This document shows, piece after piece, positions 28,032 through 35,561 of a DNA stretch of 64,000 nucleotides. Where the stretch lies: the NCBI GenBank assembly GCA_017511605.1, contig JAFWJL010000002.1, positions 124,001 to 188,000 of the forward strand. Reading direction: 5' to 3'. Every line of letters starts with the position of its first letter. The stretch's first letter is position 1. The notes beneath the pieces were generated by a model that was not told the DNA's origin, ran no database searches, and was given only the letters and a program-made list of their open reading frames with translations. Both the position numbers and the translations under genes were made by a program. The stretch is from Bacilli bacterium (lineage in GTDB: Bacteria; Bacillota_I; Bacilli_A; RF39; UBA660).

Positions 28032-28171
28032 TTTATTTAACTTAATTAGATAACGGTATTACCCGGGATAAATCCATCTATAGAGTAGATAAATAAGTAT
28101 TTAATAGTGTTTTCACCAACCACACATTCTCTAATATTAAATAATCTTATTATTAGTTCTAATTATCGACC
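27987..28171 (-). promoter_or_regulatory. T-box leader regulating DUF1653-serS
   Basis: The leader RNA (minus strand) has the distal Stem I features AGAGA and GGTTGGTG with a GTGT/ACAC stem (near 28100-28130), a Stem III region, the conserved T-box GGATGGTACCGTG (28018-28030), then a terminator. T-box leaders bind a specific uncharged tRNA and allow readthrough. The tRNA should be tRNA-Ser from the gene served. UCU triplets occur twice in the expected specifier area (around 28081-28090), but I could not fix the specifier loop. Confidence 0.88.
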
Positions 28172-28178
28172 TGTATTA

Positions 28179-28207
28179 ATTATATTAAATATTTATAATT
28201 ATTTCAA
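28179..28207 (-). promoter_or_regulatory. Promoter of the T-box/serS operon
   Basis: TTGAAA (28202-28207), 17-nt spacer and TATAAT (28179-28184), placing the transcript start just upstream of Stem I. Confidence 0.7.
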
Positions 28208-28210
28208 GTA

Positions 28211-29413
28211 TTAAATTAATCCACCTACAGTAGCCTTTTGCTTTGTATTTTTACAAGTATTAAGATCTGTTCTTTCTTTTACTTTTTCAAATGGAATTAT
28301 TGTTTCTAATTTTACATTATCAGATAATGTCTCTGGATATCCAAAAGTACCATCACTTATACTAACATAATACTTACTAACACCACTAGTATTATCTATT
28401 ATTACATATCCACTAATTATTTCTCTATAAGCATGGAATGGTAGATATGCCACTTCTCCTAAATCAGTATACCAAATATAGTATTTACCTTTATGTGGAT
28501 CATATCTATATTCTTCACACTCTAAATAATTTTCTCTAGCTAATTGTTTAGTCTTATCAACTATTTGATTAGTTGCAAATACATAATAATAATTAGTTAA
28601 TTTAGTTGCTTTACCCTTTATCTCAATAATATTATTCCAGAACACTAAAATACCACTTAATACTAATAATATCATTAAGGTTACAAAGAATACTTTCTTT
28701 CTCTTATAATCTTTTTCTAAAGTTCTATCTTCAGATATATAACTAACTCCTTCATATAATCTAGTACCAAATCCCATTAATGGTACAAATATAATTGGAA
28801 ATAATATCGCAAGTAATCCACTATATTTAAATTTCATAGCCATCTTATATAAAATAACTAATAAAAAGATTTGCCCTATTACTGGTATTAATAATATTAT
28901 TCCTAACCATTTTTTTCTAAAAACAATATCACATAATACAAATAAATTATAAAAAGGTATTAATGCATACCACCATTTTTGATTACATTTTACAAATATC
29001 AACTGTATAGAGTATATATATATAAATGCAATAGAAGTAGCTAACACCACATCAGGAAATAAAGAATTCTTAATAGAATTTAAATCAACTACCTTATTAC
29101 CTACAAGTAATATAAAACTTACTATTACAATTCCAATATAAATCAAATAATTAAGTAAAAAGCACACTAATCTATTACCTGTATTACTAGCTATACTAAT
29201 AGTTACTTGATTATTATCATTATTTTGTACAATAGTTTGTCCAGAACCAATTTGATATATTTCTTGTTTTTCTTTAGCCATGAATTTATTCATTCCTTGA
29301 TTTGCAGGATCTGTAGGATTAAGATAACCACATTTCATACAATATCTAGAATTACTATTCATTTCACTTCCACATCTAGGACAATATGTTTTAAAACCGT
29401 TATCTTGATTCAT
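28211..29413 (-). CDS. Zinc-ribbon membrane protein of unknown function
   Basis: 400 residues. An N-terminal zinc ribbon (CPRC-x10-CMKC, about residues 11-28), a linker, then five or six membrane spans. The central segment WWYALIPFYNLFVLCDIVFRK resembles DUF5684-like membrane proteins. A C-terminal extracellular domain (about 275-400) follows the last span. It is monocistronic, between spoVS and the T-box leader. The ribbon-plus-membrane design matches the two genes at 24549 and 25701. Confidence 0.65.
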   Translation of the reverse strand: MNQDNGFKTYCPRCGSEMNSNSRYCMKCGYLNPTDPANQGMNKFMAKEKQEIYQIGSGQTIVQNNDNNQVTISIASNTGNRLVCFLLNYLIYIGIVIVSFILLVGNKVVDLNSIKNSLFPDVVLATSIAFIYIYSIQLIFVKCNQKWWYALIPFYNLFVLCDIVFRKKWLGIILLIPVIGQIFLLVILYKMAMKFKYSGLLAILFPIIFVPLMGFGTRLYEGVSYISEDRTLEKDYKRKKVFFVTLMILLVLSGILVFWNNIIEIKGKATKLTNYYYVFATNQIVDKTKQLARENYLECEEYRYDPHKGKYYIWYTDLGEVAYLPFHAYREIISGYVIIDNTSGVSKYYVSISDGTFGYPETLSDNVKLETIIPFEKVKERTDLNTCKNTKQKATVGGLI

Positions 29414-29458
29414 ATTAACACCTCTATTATTATTATTCTACCATAATAAATAAAAAAA

Positions 29459-29484
29459 TAATAGAAGTTATTTAGCTTCTACTA
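29459..29484 (-). terminator. Terminator of spoVS
   Basis: A 9-bp stem with one G-U pair (29459-29467 with 29476-29484), the loop containing the spoVS stop, followed by a T-run on the minus strand. Confidence 0.7.
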
Positions 29485-29728
29485 TTAGTTTTATTGCAGT
29501 TTTTTCCTCTCCTTCAATAGTTATATCAGAAAAAGCTGGTATACATATTAAATTCTTACCACTAGGTGCTACAAACCCTCTTGCGATAGCTATTGCTTTA
29601 ATTGCTTGATTAAGTGCTCCAGCCCCTACTGCCTGTATTTCTACCCTGCCTTTTTCTCTAAAGACATTTGCTAAAGCACCTGCTACACTATTAGGATTAG
29701 ATTTACTGCTAACTTTTAATATTTCCAT
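29468..29728 (-). CDS. spoVS: Stage V sporulation protein S
   Basis: 86 residues, almost the full SpoVS consensus: MEILKVSSKSNPNSVAGALA, a central VQAVGAGALNQAIKAIAIAR-like block (here EIQAVGAGALNQAIKAIAIA) and PSGKNLICIPAF. In Bacillus SpoVS affects septation and progress to late sporulation; its fold is Alba-like and nucleic-acid binding is suspected. SpoVS also occurs in some non-sporulating bacteria, so on its own it does not prove spores. It has GCGAGGAA before the ATG. In Bacillus spoVS lies near rny, miaB and cotE, all of which are in this window but scattered. Confidence 0.95.
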   Translation of the reverse strand: MEILKVSSKSNPNSVAGALANVFREKGRVEIQAVGAGALNQAIKAIAIARGFVAPSGKNLICIPAFSDITIEGEEKTAIKLIVEAK

Positions 29729-29760
29729 AATTCCTCGCTTTCAGTTAATACTATGAAAAA

Positions 29761-29788
29761 AAGATTAAAATATTCATATTTTAATCTT
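29761..29788 (-). terminator. Terminator of the VanW-like gene
   Basis: A 13-bp perfect stem (29761-29773 with 29776-29788) and a T-run on the minus strand. The stop codon at 29781 lies in one arm. Confidence 0.8.
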
Positions 29789-31013
29789 CTATATACCAAG
29801 TAGTATCTATTAAAGAAACATCTACTTCTTCTCCGTCTTTCCATTTATGTAAATATGATCTATAACCACGTTGTCCTATTTGAACAGAAGAAGTACTATA
29901 TTCATATCCTTCCTTAGCATCATGATTACTCCAAAACTCTACATAAGCTACACCATCATATGACCAAGCTTTTATATATATAGGATATTTATAAGTATTT
30001 CTAAATTGCATATCAACACACCAACCACTAGAATAACTAGCAACTGTTGCATCAAGTCCTCCAGCTACATATAAACTCTTCTTAGCATGAGGATAACGTT
30101 TAACAATTTCAAGTCCACCTAATAATGCAGCATTATATGTAGTAGTTGCAATTTGACAAACTCCATTACCGACAAACTCATAATAGAATACATAACCATA
30201 TCTAGTAAATGGACCTGCAGTATCACAATAACTAAATACTTCTCCAGGCTCTACTACAGTACCATTTATTAAACTTAGAGCATAATTTAAATTAATATTT
30301 CGCATATAAGTATAAGGCATAAATACAGTAGAAAACTCTGAAGTTTTAGTATCAATAGTCTTATAACTTTCATTATTATAAGCCTCTATTACATCACCAC
30401 TTAATTTTATATTAGTCTTTTTATTTATTCCCTTAGATATAGCCTCTTTAATATTATTTATACTATTATCTACATTAAGTGCAAATCCATTAGTTCCATC
30501 TTTATAACTAACACCTTCACTAGTATCAAAATAACCATTTACTGCATTATAATCAACATTACCTTTTAAAGCATTTAAAGTCTCTCTTAATTTATTATCA
30601 TCTATATTATAAGTAAAAGTATATTTATCTTTTTTAGTACCATTAATCATCATTAACTTAGTACTATAATTTAATTTCTTTTGATTCTTTTTAATACTAT
30701 TTAATGTTTCATCTGTATTAATACTAAGTCCTAAATCCCTCAAACTATAATCATATTCTTTAGAATCAATATTTACTTTTATTTTTGTATCTAATACATA
30801 ATCTTTAACATAATTAATCTTTTCTTCTGCATTCTTATAAGTATAATAACTCATATCAAAATCATCTATATAAGTACTAGGAAGTAATTTACTATCATAT
30901 TCTTTTAAAGATCTATTATTATATATAGCTAATCCCATATAAGATATAATAAGTAAGAATAATAATGAGAATAATACGATTAATCTTTCTTTACTATTCT
31001 TAATCTCTTTCAT
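29781..31013 (-). CDS. VanW-family exported protein
   Basis: 410 residues. A short cytoplasmic start and one span (LIVLFSLLFLLIISYMGLAIY) are followed by a peptidoglycan-binding-4-like region (about 90-215) and a C-terminal VanW domain (about 230-370), with NLNYALSLINGTVVEPGE and GNGVCQIATTTYNAALLGGLEIVKR split across it. VanW proteins are wall-associated with an unsettled role; the name comes from vancomycin-resistance clusters. It overlaps the SGNH gene by 14 nt, and carboxypeptidase genes lie upstream, so this is a peptidoglycan group. Confidence 0.85.
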   Translation of the reverse strand: MKEIKNSKERLIVLFSLLFLLIISYMGLAIYNNRSLKEYDSKLLPSTYIDDFDMSYYTYKNAEEKINYVKDYVLDTKIKVNIDSKEYDYSLRDLGLSINTDETLNSIKKNQKKLNYSTKLMMINGTKKDKYTFTYNIDDNKLRETLNALKGNVDYNAVNGYFDTSEGVSYKDGTNGFALNVDNSINNIKEAISKGINKKTNIKLSGDVIEAYNNESYKTIDTKTSEFSTVFMPYTYMRNINLNYALSLINGTVVEPGEVFSYCDTAGPFTRYGYVFYYEFVGNGVCQIATTTYNAALLGGLEIVKRYPHAKKSLYVAGGLDATVASYSSGWCVDMQFRNTYKYPIYIKAWSYDGVAYVEFWSNHDAKEGYEYSTSSVQIGQRGYRSYLHKWKDGEEVDVSLIDTTWYIED

Positions 31014-31866
31014 CTTCTATATACCTATTTATTACTTTAAATACTTTCTTATAACCATCACTATTTAATTTAACACCATCATCTGTATAATCTTCTTTTA
31101 ATAAATCATCTTCACTTAATTCTTTATACATATCTATATATGTAACATCTAAACTCTTACACATAGATTCTATTTCTTTATTAACCTTCTTTATATACTC
31201 AATACTAAGATTACTATTAAATCCATCTTTAGTATCATTTATTGGATATAAAGATTCTACATATATAGTAGCTAAACTTCTATTATTTTGAATACCTCTA
31301 ATTATCTTCTTCAAATTATTAACTACTTCACTAATAGAATTTTCATCAGTTAAATCATTAGACCCCAATTCTATAAATACATCTGTTGGATTATATACAT
31401 ATATATGTTCTCTTAAATCATCTAAAATATCACTAGTAGTATAACCTTCATTACTAATCTTTACATATGGCTTATAAAAATTATCAAACTCTAATCCATC
31501 TGTATGATAATCACCTATAAATAAATAATTATAATCCATAGTTTTAACTTCTTTTTCTTTTACCTGTACTCTAACTTGAGGTTTAATATGAAAAATATTC
31601 TCTAACAAATTATTATCTCTAGCATACATAAATGCAAATACAAATAATACAGCTACTATTAGAAATAATACTAAAGTTTTTACAATACCATATAAAAATG
31701 AATGATCTTTCTTTTCTTTTAATATTTTCTCTTTATTAGCTTTATTTTGATTACCCTCAATAAAACTAACATCTAAAGAATTAGCATCATTTATTCTATC
31801 TTCAGTTACTCTAATTTTTGTAGTAGGTTCATCTACTTTTTTATCTTTAATCTTTTTTATTGCCAT
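31000..31866 (-). CDS. Membrane-anchored SGNH-like protein, catalytic residues apparently lost
   Basis: 288 residues. A Lys/Asp-rich cytoplasmic start, one span (about 60-82) and an extracellular SGNH/GDSL-hydrolase fold. Block I reads FIGDYHTDGLE where GDS is expected, block III LGSND is normal, and block V reads DDGVKLNSDGY where D-x-x-H is expected. So the nucleophile Ser appears as Tyr and the His as Lys, which suggests an inactive, binding or structural member. Active relatives deacetylate wall polymers. Its end overlaps the VanW-like gene. Confidence 0.7.
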   Translation of the reverse strand: MAIKKIKDKKVDEPTTKIRVTEDRINDANSLDVSFIEGNQNKANKEKILKEKKDHSFLYGIVKTLVLFLIVAVLFVFAFMYARDNNLLENIFHIKPQVRVQVKEKEVKTMDYNYLFIGDYHTDGLEFDNFYKPYVKISNEGYTTSDILDDLREHIYVYNPTDVFIELGSNDLTDENSISEVVNNLKKIIRGIQNNRSLATIYVESLYPINDTKDGFNSNLSIEYIKKVNKEIESMCKSLDVTYIDMYKELSEDDLLKEDYTDDGVKLNSDGYKKVFKVINRYIEDERD

Positions 31867-31909
31867 ACTACCAACCTCACTTCAAATATACAAGTATTAT
31901 AACAAAAAA

Positions 31910-31934
31910 ATAGAAAGTATTCTATACTTTCTAT
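31910..31934 (-). terminator. Terminator of the PBP5-type carboxypeptidase gene
   Basis: An 11-bp perfect stem (31910-31920 with 31924-31934) with loop tct and a T-run; the stop codon is in one arm. Confidence 0.8.
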
Positions 31935-33067
31935 ATATTTCCAGTAATTATCCCAACAATATTATTCCTAAATAAATCTATCAAACTAAGTTTTCCTACA
32001 TCTCTATCACTAATAAGATCCATACTACTAACTTTTTTATTTTTTAAATAAACAAAAATAGTACCTAAAACATCCCCTTTTTTAATAGGAAGTTTTATTT
32101 CATTAACATTAACTTCATAATTATATTTATTTTTAGAATCAATATCTTCTATTACATTTAAATTATCTTTTAATATAAGATTTATACTTTTCTTATCAGA
32201 TTTATCTAAATTAATACTCCTTATAACACTATTCTTTTTCTTTAAAGTCTTTAGTTTAGTATTATTAAATCCATAATCAAGTAGATCTATAGTTTCCTTA
32301 TTTCTCACTTTACTATCTTTTTCACCTAAAGTAATACCTATTAATCTTAAATCTCCACGTTTTACAGTAGCAGATAAGCAATATCCGGCATCATCAGTAT
32401 GACCTGTCTTTAATCCATCAGTTCCTTCATATTGACTAATTAATTTATTAGTATTAACTAACCAAAACTTATTAGAAGTATCTTCTCTTAAATAATCCTC
32501 ATATATAGATGAAAATCTAAGTATCTCTGAATGATTAATAATTAATTCACGAGCAATCATAGCCATATCATAAGCACTAGAAAAATGACCCTTTTCATCT
32601 AAACCAGTACAATTAACAAAATTAGTATGTTTAAGACCTAATTCTTTAACCTTTTTATTCATTTTCTTAACAAATTTTTCTTCACTACCGCTAATATATT
32701 CAGCCATAGCCACTGTCGCATCATTACCACTAGCTACACTAATACCTTTCATTAAATCTTCTACTGTCATCTTTTCTCCATCACTTAAATATATTTGACT
32801 TCCACCCATATCAGCAGCATTCTTACTAACAGTAACTACATCATTCCATTTAATATTACCATTTTCAACCTCTTCAAGTACTATTATTTGAGCAACCATC
32901 TTAGTTAATGATGCTACACTAACTTTCTTGTCTTTTTCCTTTTCAAATATTATCTTTCCACTATAAGGCTCAATCAATATACCACTTACTGCATTAGGTA
33001 TTAATTCCTCAGCATAAACACTAAAAGGTATACATAATAATATAAGTAAAAACACTATTTTTTTCAT
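31931..33067 (-). CDS. dacF: Serine D-Ala-D-Ala carboxypeptidase (PBP5/DacF type)
   Basis: 378 residues. A cleavable signal peptide (MKKIVFLLILLCIPFSVYA). A class S11 domain with SxxK as SLTK (about residue 68), SGN, and KTG in LKTGHTD. It removes the terminal D-Ala of the stem peptide outside the membrane. A C-terminal PBP5-C-like beta domain and a terminal hydrophobic or amphipathic helix for membrane contact follow. DacF versus DacA cannot be settled by eye; DacF is the sporulation-linked paralogue in Bacillus. It is divergent from a VanY-type gene. Confidence 0.85.
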   Translation of the reverse strand: MKKIVFLLILLCIPFSVYAEELIPNAVSGILIEPYSGKIIFEKEKDKKVSVASLTKMVAQIIVLEEVENGNIKWNDVVTVSKNAADMGGSQIYLSDGEKMTVEDLMKGISVASGNDATVAMAEYISGSEEKFVKKMNKKVKELGLKHTNFVNCTGLDEKGHFSSAYDMAMIARELIINHSEILRFSSIYEDYLREDTSNKFWLVNTNKLISQYEGTDGLKTGHTDDAGYCLSATVKRGDLRLIGITLGEKDSKVRNKETIDLLDYGFNNTKLKTLKKKNSVIRSINLDKSDKKSINLILKDNLNVIEDIDSKNKYNYEVNVNEIKLPIKKGDVLGTIFVYLKNKKVSSMDLISDRDVGKLSLIDLFRNNIVGIITGNI

Positions 33068-33154
33068 TTTACCCTCCTATCATTTTCTATGTAAAATAAT
33101 AATATTTTATTCATAATTTAAAAAAAATTTGCTATTATATAATTAGGTGATTAT

Positions 33155-34078
33155 ATGACTACTGTTATGAAACGAAGGATAAAAATCAAATGGAAAAACT
33201 TAATTGCTTTTTCTGTATTTGTATTTTTATTAATATTTGGGATTATCCAATTGATAGTATGCATAGTAAAAGTAGTAAATCCACCTAAAAAAGTAAAAGA
33301 AAAACAAGTAGTCGCAAAAAAAATAAATACTAATAAAGATATAAAACTAAAAAAACTAGATAACATAGATAAAGAAATAGACTATTTTAATATGAATTAT
33401 TTAGATCGATATGTATTATATAAAGAAAAGCATTCAGAAATGCCTACTAAACAAGTAATAAAAGATGTTAATATGAATCTTGATAGAGATTTCTATAAAG
33501 ATCCAGTAAAAGCAAGAAATCTAAATACAGAAAAAATTCTAGTAAATAAATACTATTATTTAGATAATAACTATGTACCAAACAATTTAGAAACAATAAG
33601 CACAAGATACGCTCTAAGTAATATGAAACTAGTAAAAGAAGCAAAAGAAGCTTTTGAAAATCTAGCTAGTACTGCTAAAAAAGAAAATCTAAATATTATA
33701 GCGATGTCCACTTATAGAAGCTATGATTATCAAGTTAATCTATATAATAAATATGTAAGAAGTGATGGAAAAGAAGCTGCTGATACTTATTCAGGTAGAC
33801 CAGGTCACTCTGAACATCAAACCGGTCTAGCAGTTGATGTATATAATGGTAAAATAAGCTATACAAGTTTTGAAAAAACAAAAGAATTCAATTGGATGCA
33901 AGAACATGCTCATGAATATGGATTTATATTAAGATTTCCTAAAGATAAAGTAAATGAAACAGGTTATACTTATGAATCATGGCATTATAGATATGTAGGA
34001 ATAGAAGAAGCAAAATACATAAAAGAACATAATATATCTTTCGAAGAATATTATGCAACTATAATAAAAGATTGGTAA
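33155..34078 (+). CDS. VanY/LdcB-type D,D-carboxypeptidase
   Basis: 307 residues. One N-terminal span (about 15-37) and a charged linker precede the M15B zinc peptidase domain (about 170-300). The signature GHSEHQTGLAVDV supplies His and Asp, and ESWHYRYVG supplies the catalytic Glu and third ligand His. It trims D-Ala-D-Ala or related stem-peptide ends at the outer membrane face. AGGTGAT precedes the ATG. It is divergent from dacF and ends in a bidirectional terminator. Confidence 0.88.
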   Translation: MTTVMKRRIKIKWKNLIAFSVFVFLLIFGIIQLIVCIVKVVNPPKKVKEKQVVAKKINTNKDIKLKKLDNIDKEIDYFNMNYLDRYVLYKEKHSEMPTKQVIKDVNMNLDRDFYKDPVKARNLNTEKILVNKYYYLDNNYVPNNLETISTRYALSNMKLVKEAKEAFENLASTAKKENLNIIAMSTYRSYDYQVNLYNKYVRSDGKEAADTYSGRPGHSEHQTGLAVDVYNGKISYTSFEKTKEFNWMQEHAHEYGFILRFPKDKVNETGYTYESWHYRYVGIEEAKYIKEHNISFEEYYATIIKDW

Positions 34079-34080
34079 AA

Positions 34081-34106
34081 AAAAGATAGCAATTAAGCTA
34101 TCTTTT
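34081..34106. terminator. Bidirectional terminator after the VanY-type gene
   Basis: A 10-bp perfect stem (34081-34090 with 34097-34106), loop aattaa, A-run before and T-run after. It also closes the 41-codon minus-strand gene, whose stop begins at 34105. Confidence 0.8.
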
Positions 34107-34230
34107 ATTTTGCAACAATCTTATTATTACTTATCATATAAGAATTATTATTAGAATCTATATTAACAACTACACCACTAGTTATTAATTTATTTAATGT
34201 AGTTAATTGATTTGCTTCTATTGTAGTCAC
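34105..34230 (-). CDS. Small 41-residue protein
   Basis: A GTG-started frame of 41 codons with AGGTGA five bases upstream and a terminator at its end. The product begins MTTIEANQLTTLNKLITSGV and is soluble, rich in Asn, Thr, Ile and Ser, with no span. Evidence is the ribosome-binding site, the clean stop-terminator junction and lack of a competing gene. No family recognised. Confidence 0.5.
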   Translation of the reverse strand: MTTIEANQLTTLNKLITSGVVVNIDSNNNSYMISNNKIVAK

Positions 34231-34282
34231 GCTACTCACCTACTATAATAATTATATAATATAGTAATACTATAATCAACAA

Positions 34283-34315
34283 AAAAACTAATTGAATAAA
34301 CCCCAATTAGTTTTT
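34283..34315 (-). terminator. Terminator of the sortase locus
   Basis: A 12-bp perfect stem (34283-34294 with 34304-34315) with 9-nt loop and T-run, touching the stop codon of the membrane gene at 34314. Confidence 0.8.
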
Positions 34316-34886
34316 AATCATATTTCTTTTTAAAATGTTTATACAAGTGATAAAAACCTGTATATATTAACCAAATAAGTAATAAGAAATTACTTATTTG
34401 TATTATAGATAATATTGTATTATTTTGATATAAAACAGTAGTATCAACCAAATCTATTCCATGGTATGCCCCTAAAGCTATAAAAGACATAAACAAGAAA
34501 TATAAAATACTAAAGAACAAATAATTAATAACCTTCTTAAACATAGTTAATTTCTTACTAAACAAAGTCATTAATATCATAACAGTTACAAAAACTATTA
34601 TAAAGAAATAAACTATTGGAGAAGGAAAATATATATAATTCATAATACCCTTTGTAAATGAATCAATACATGTCTTAACATAAGTAGTATAACTAACAAA
34701 TATTCCTATAATAAAACCTATATAAACACCTATAGCTATCATTTGAACTAAAGTGTTTTTTCTTTTTAAATTAACAACTAAAATTATAAATAAAAGGATA
34801 GACATAATGAACATTTCAATAGAAAGAAAAGATGAAAATATATATTTAAATATAGTTTCAATCTTATCAATTAAAGATAAATTCAT
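34314..34886 (-). CDS. Polytopic membrane protein of the sortase locus
   Basis: 190 residues with five hydrophobic segments and short basic loops; the C-terminus is basic (YKHFKKKYD). No family recognised. It starts 12 nt after the sortase stop, with AGAGGGTGAT before the ATG, and a terminator follows, so it is the last gene of the adhesin-sortase operon. A role in surface-protein display or in sensing is inferred from position only. Confidence 0.55.
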   Translation of the reverse strand: MNLSLIDKIETIFKYIFSSFLSIEMFIMSILLFIILVVNLKRKNTLVQMIAIGVYIGFIIGIFVSYTTYVKTCIDSFTKGIMNYIYFPSPIVYFFIIVFVTVMILMTLFSKKLTMFKKVINYLFFSILYFLFMSFIALGAYHGIDLVDTTVLYQNNTILSIIQISNFLLLIWLIYTGFYHLYKHFKKKYD

Positions 34887-34898
34887 TTTATCACCCTC

Positions 34899-35561
34899 TT
34901 AGCCAACCAGTTCTAAAATATAAATTGTTTGAGAAAAATCATTATCTTTAGTACAAGTAATTAATGTAAGTGTAGTTCTTTCTTTATTTCTACGAATAAC
35001 TGCCACACCATTCTTTTGTACATTATATATATTAACTACTTGATAATCATATTTTCTTCCATTATAAGTAACATAGGCATGATCCCCTACTCCTAGCATC
35101 CATAAATATGCAAAGTATGAAATATACGCATCTCCTGAATGAGCCATTAATATTAAATTACCTTTATCAACATCAGGAAGATTTGAACCACCTATCATTG
35201 TCACATTATATTGTATATTATTATATTTAGAATCTGTATTATAGAACCCTCTTTTTAATCCAATTCTTGGTATTTCTAGTACACCCAAATATTTACTATA
35301 ATCAATTACATAACTATTATTATCTTCTTTTTTAGAAACTTCTTCTACTATAGGTACATCCTCTATAACCTTTTCTTCTTTTTCGACTACAGATTCCTCC
35401 ATCATAGCAATTCTCATATCTTCATATATATCTCTTTTAATCGTAGATAGATAATTCCATGATAAAGATATAATACCTACAAAAATAAAGAAAGAGCCAA
35501 TTAGTAAGATATGGCTCTTCTTAATTTTATTGTTTAACTTGAACAGGTTTAGCATTCGCAT
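34899..35561 (-). CDS. Sortase, catalytic Arg not found at the usual place
   Basis: About 220 residues. One N-terminal span (LLIGSFFIFVGIISLSW), an acidic linker and a sortase beta barrel (about 90-220). The catalytic His is in LMAHSGD and the Cys in TLTLITCT. In most sortases an Arg follows the Cys in the next strand (R-x-V-V type); here that strand reads SQTIYILEL. Class D/E-like by length and layout. The start (ATG at 35561) lies inside the upstream adhesin gene, overlapping it by 35 nt. The substrate is probably that adhesin. Confidence 0.85.
   Translation of the reverse strand: MRMLNLFKLNNKIKKSHILLIGSFFIFVGIISLSWNYLSTIKRDIYEDMRIAMMEESVVEKEEKVIEDVPIVEEVSKKEDNNSYVIDYSKYLGVLEIPRIGLKRGFYNTDSKYNNIQYNVTMIGGSNLPDVDKGNLILMAHSGDAYISYFAYLWMLGVGDHAYVTYNGRKYDYQVVNIYNVQKNGVAVIRRNKERTTLTLITCTKDNDFSQTIYILELVG
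35492..35519 (-). terminator. Terminator-like hairpin inside the start of the sortase gene
   Basis: An 8-bp perfect stem (35492-35499 with 35512-35519, GC pairs in the centre), 12-nt loop, followed by T-rich sequence on the minus strand. It starts 8 nt after the adhesin stop and would lower sortase mRNA relative to adhesin mRNA. Confidence 0.55.

Noticed and set aside
28081..28090. UCU triplets as the exact specifier codon of the T-box
   Set aside because: Two candidate positions exist and I could not establish the specifier-loop pairing by eye, so no specifier was assigned.
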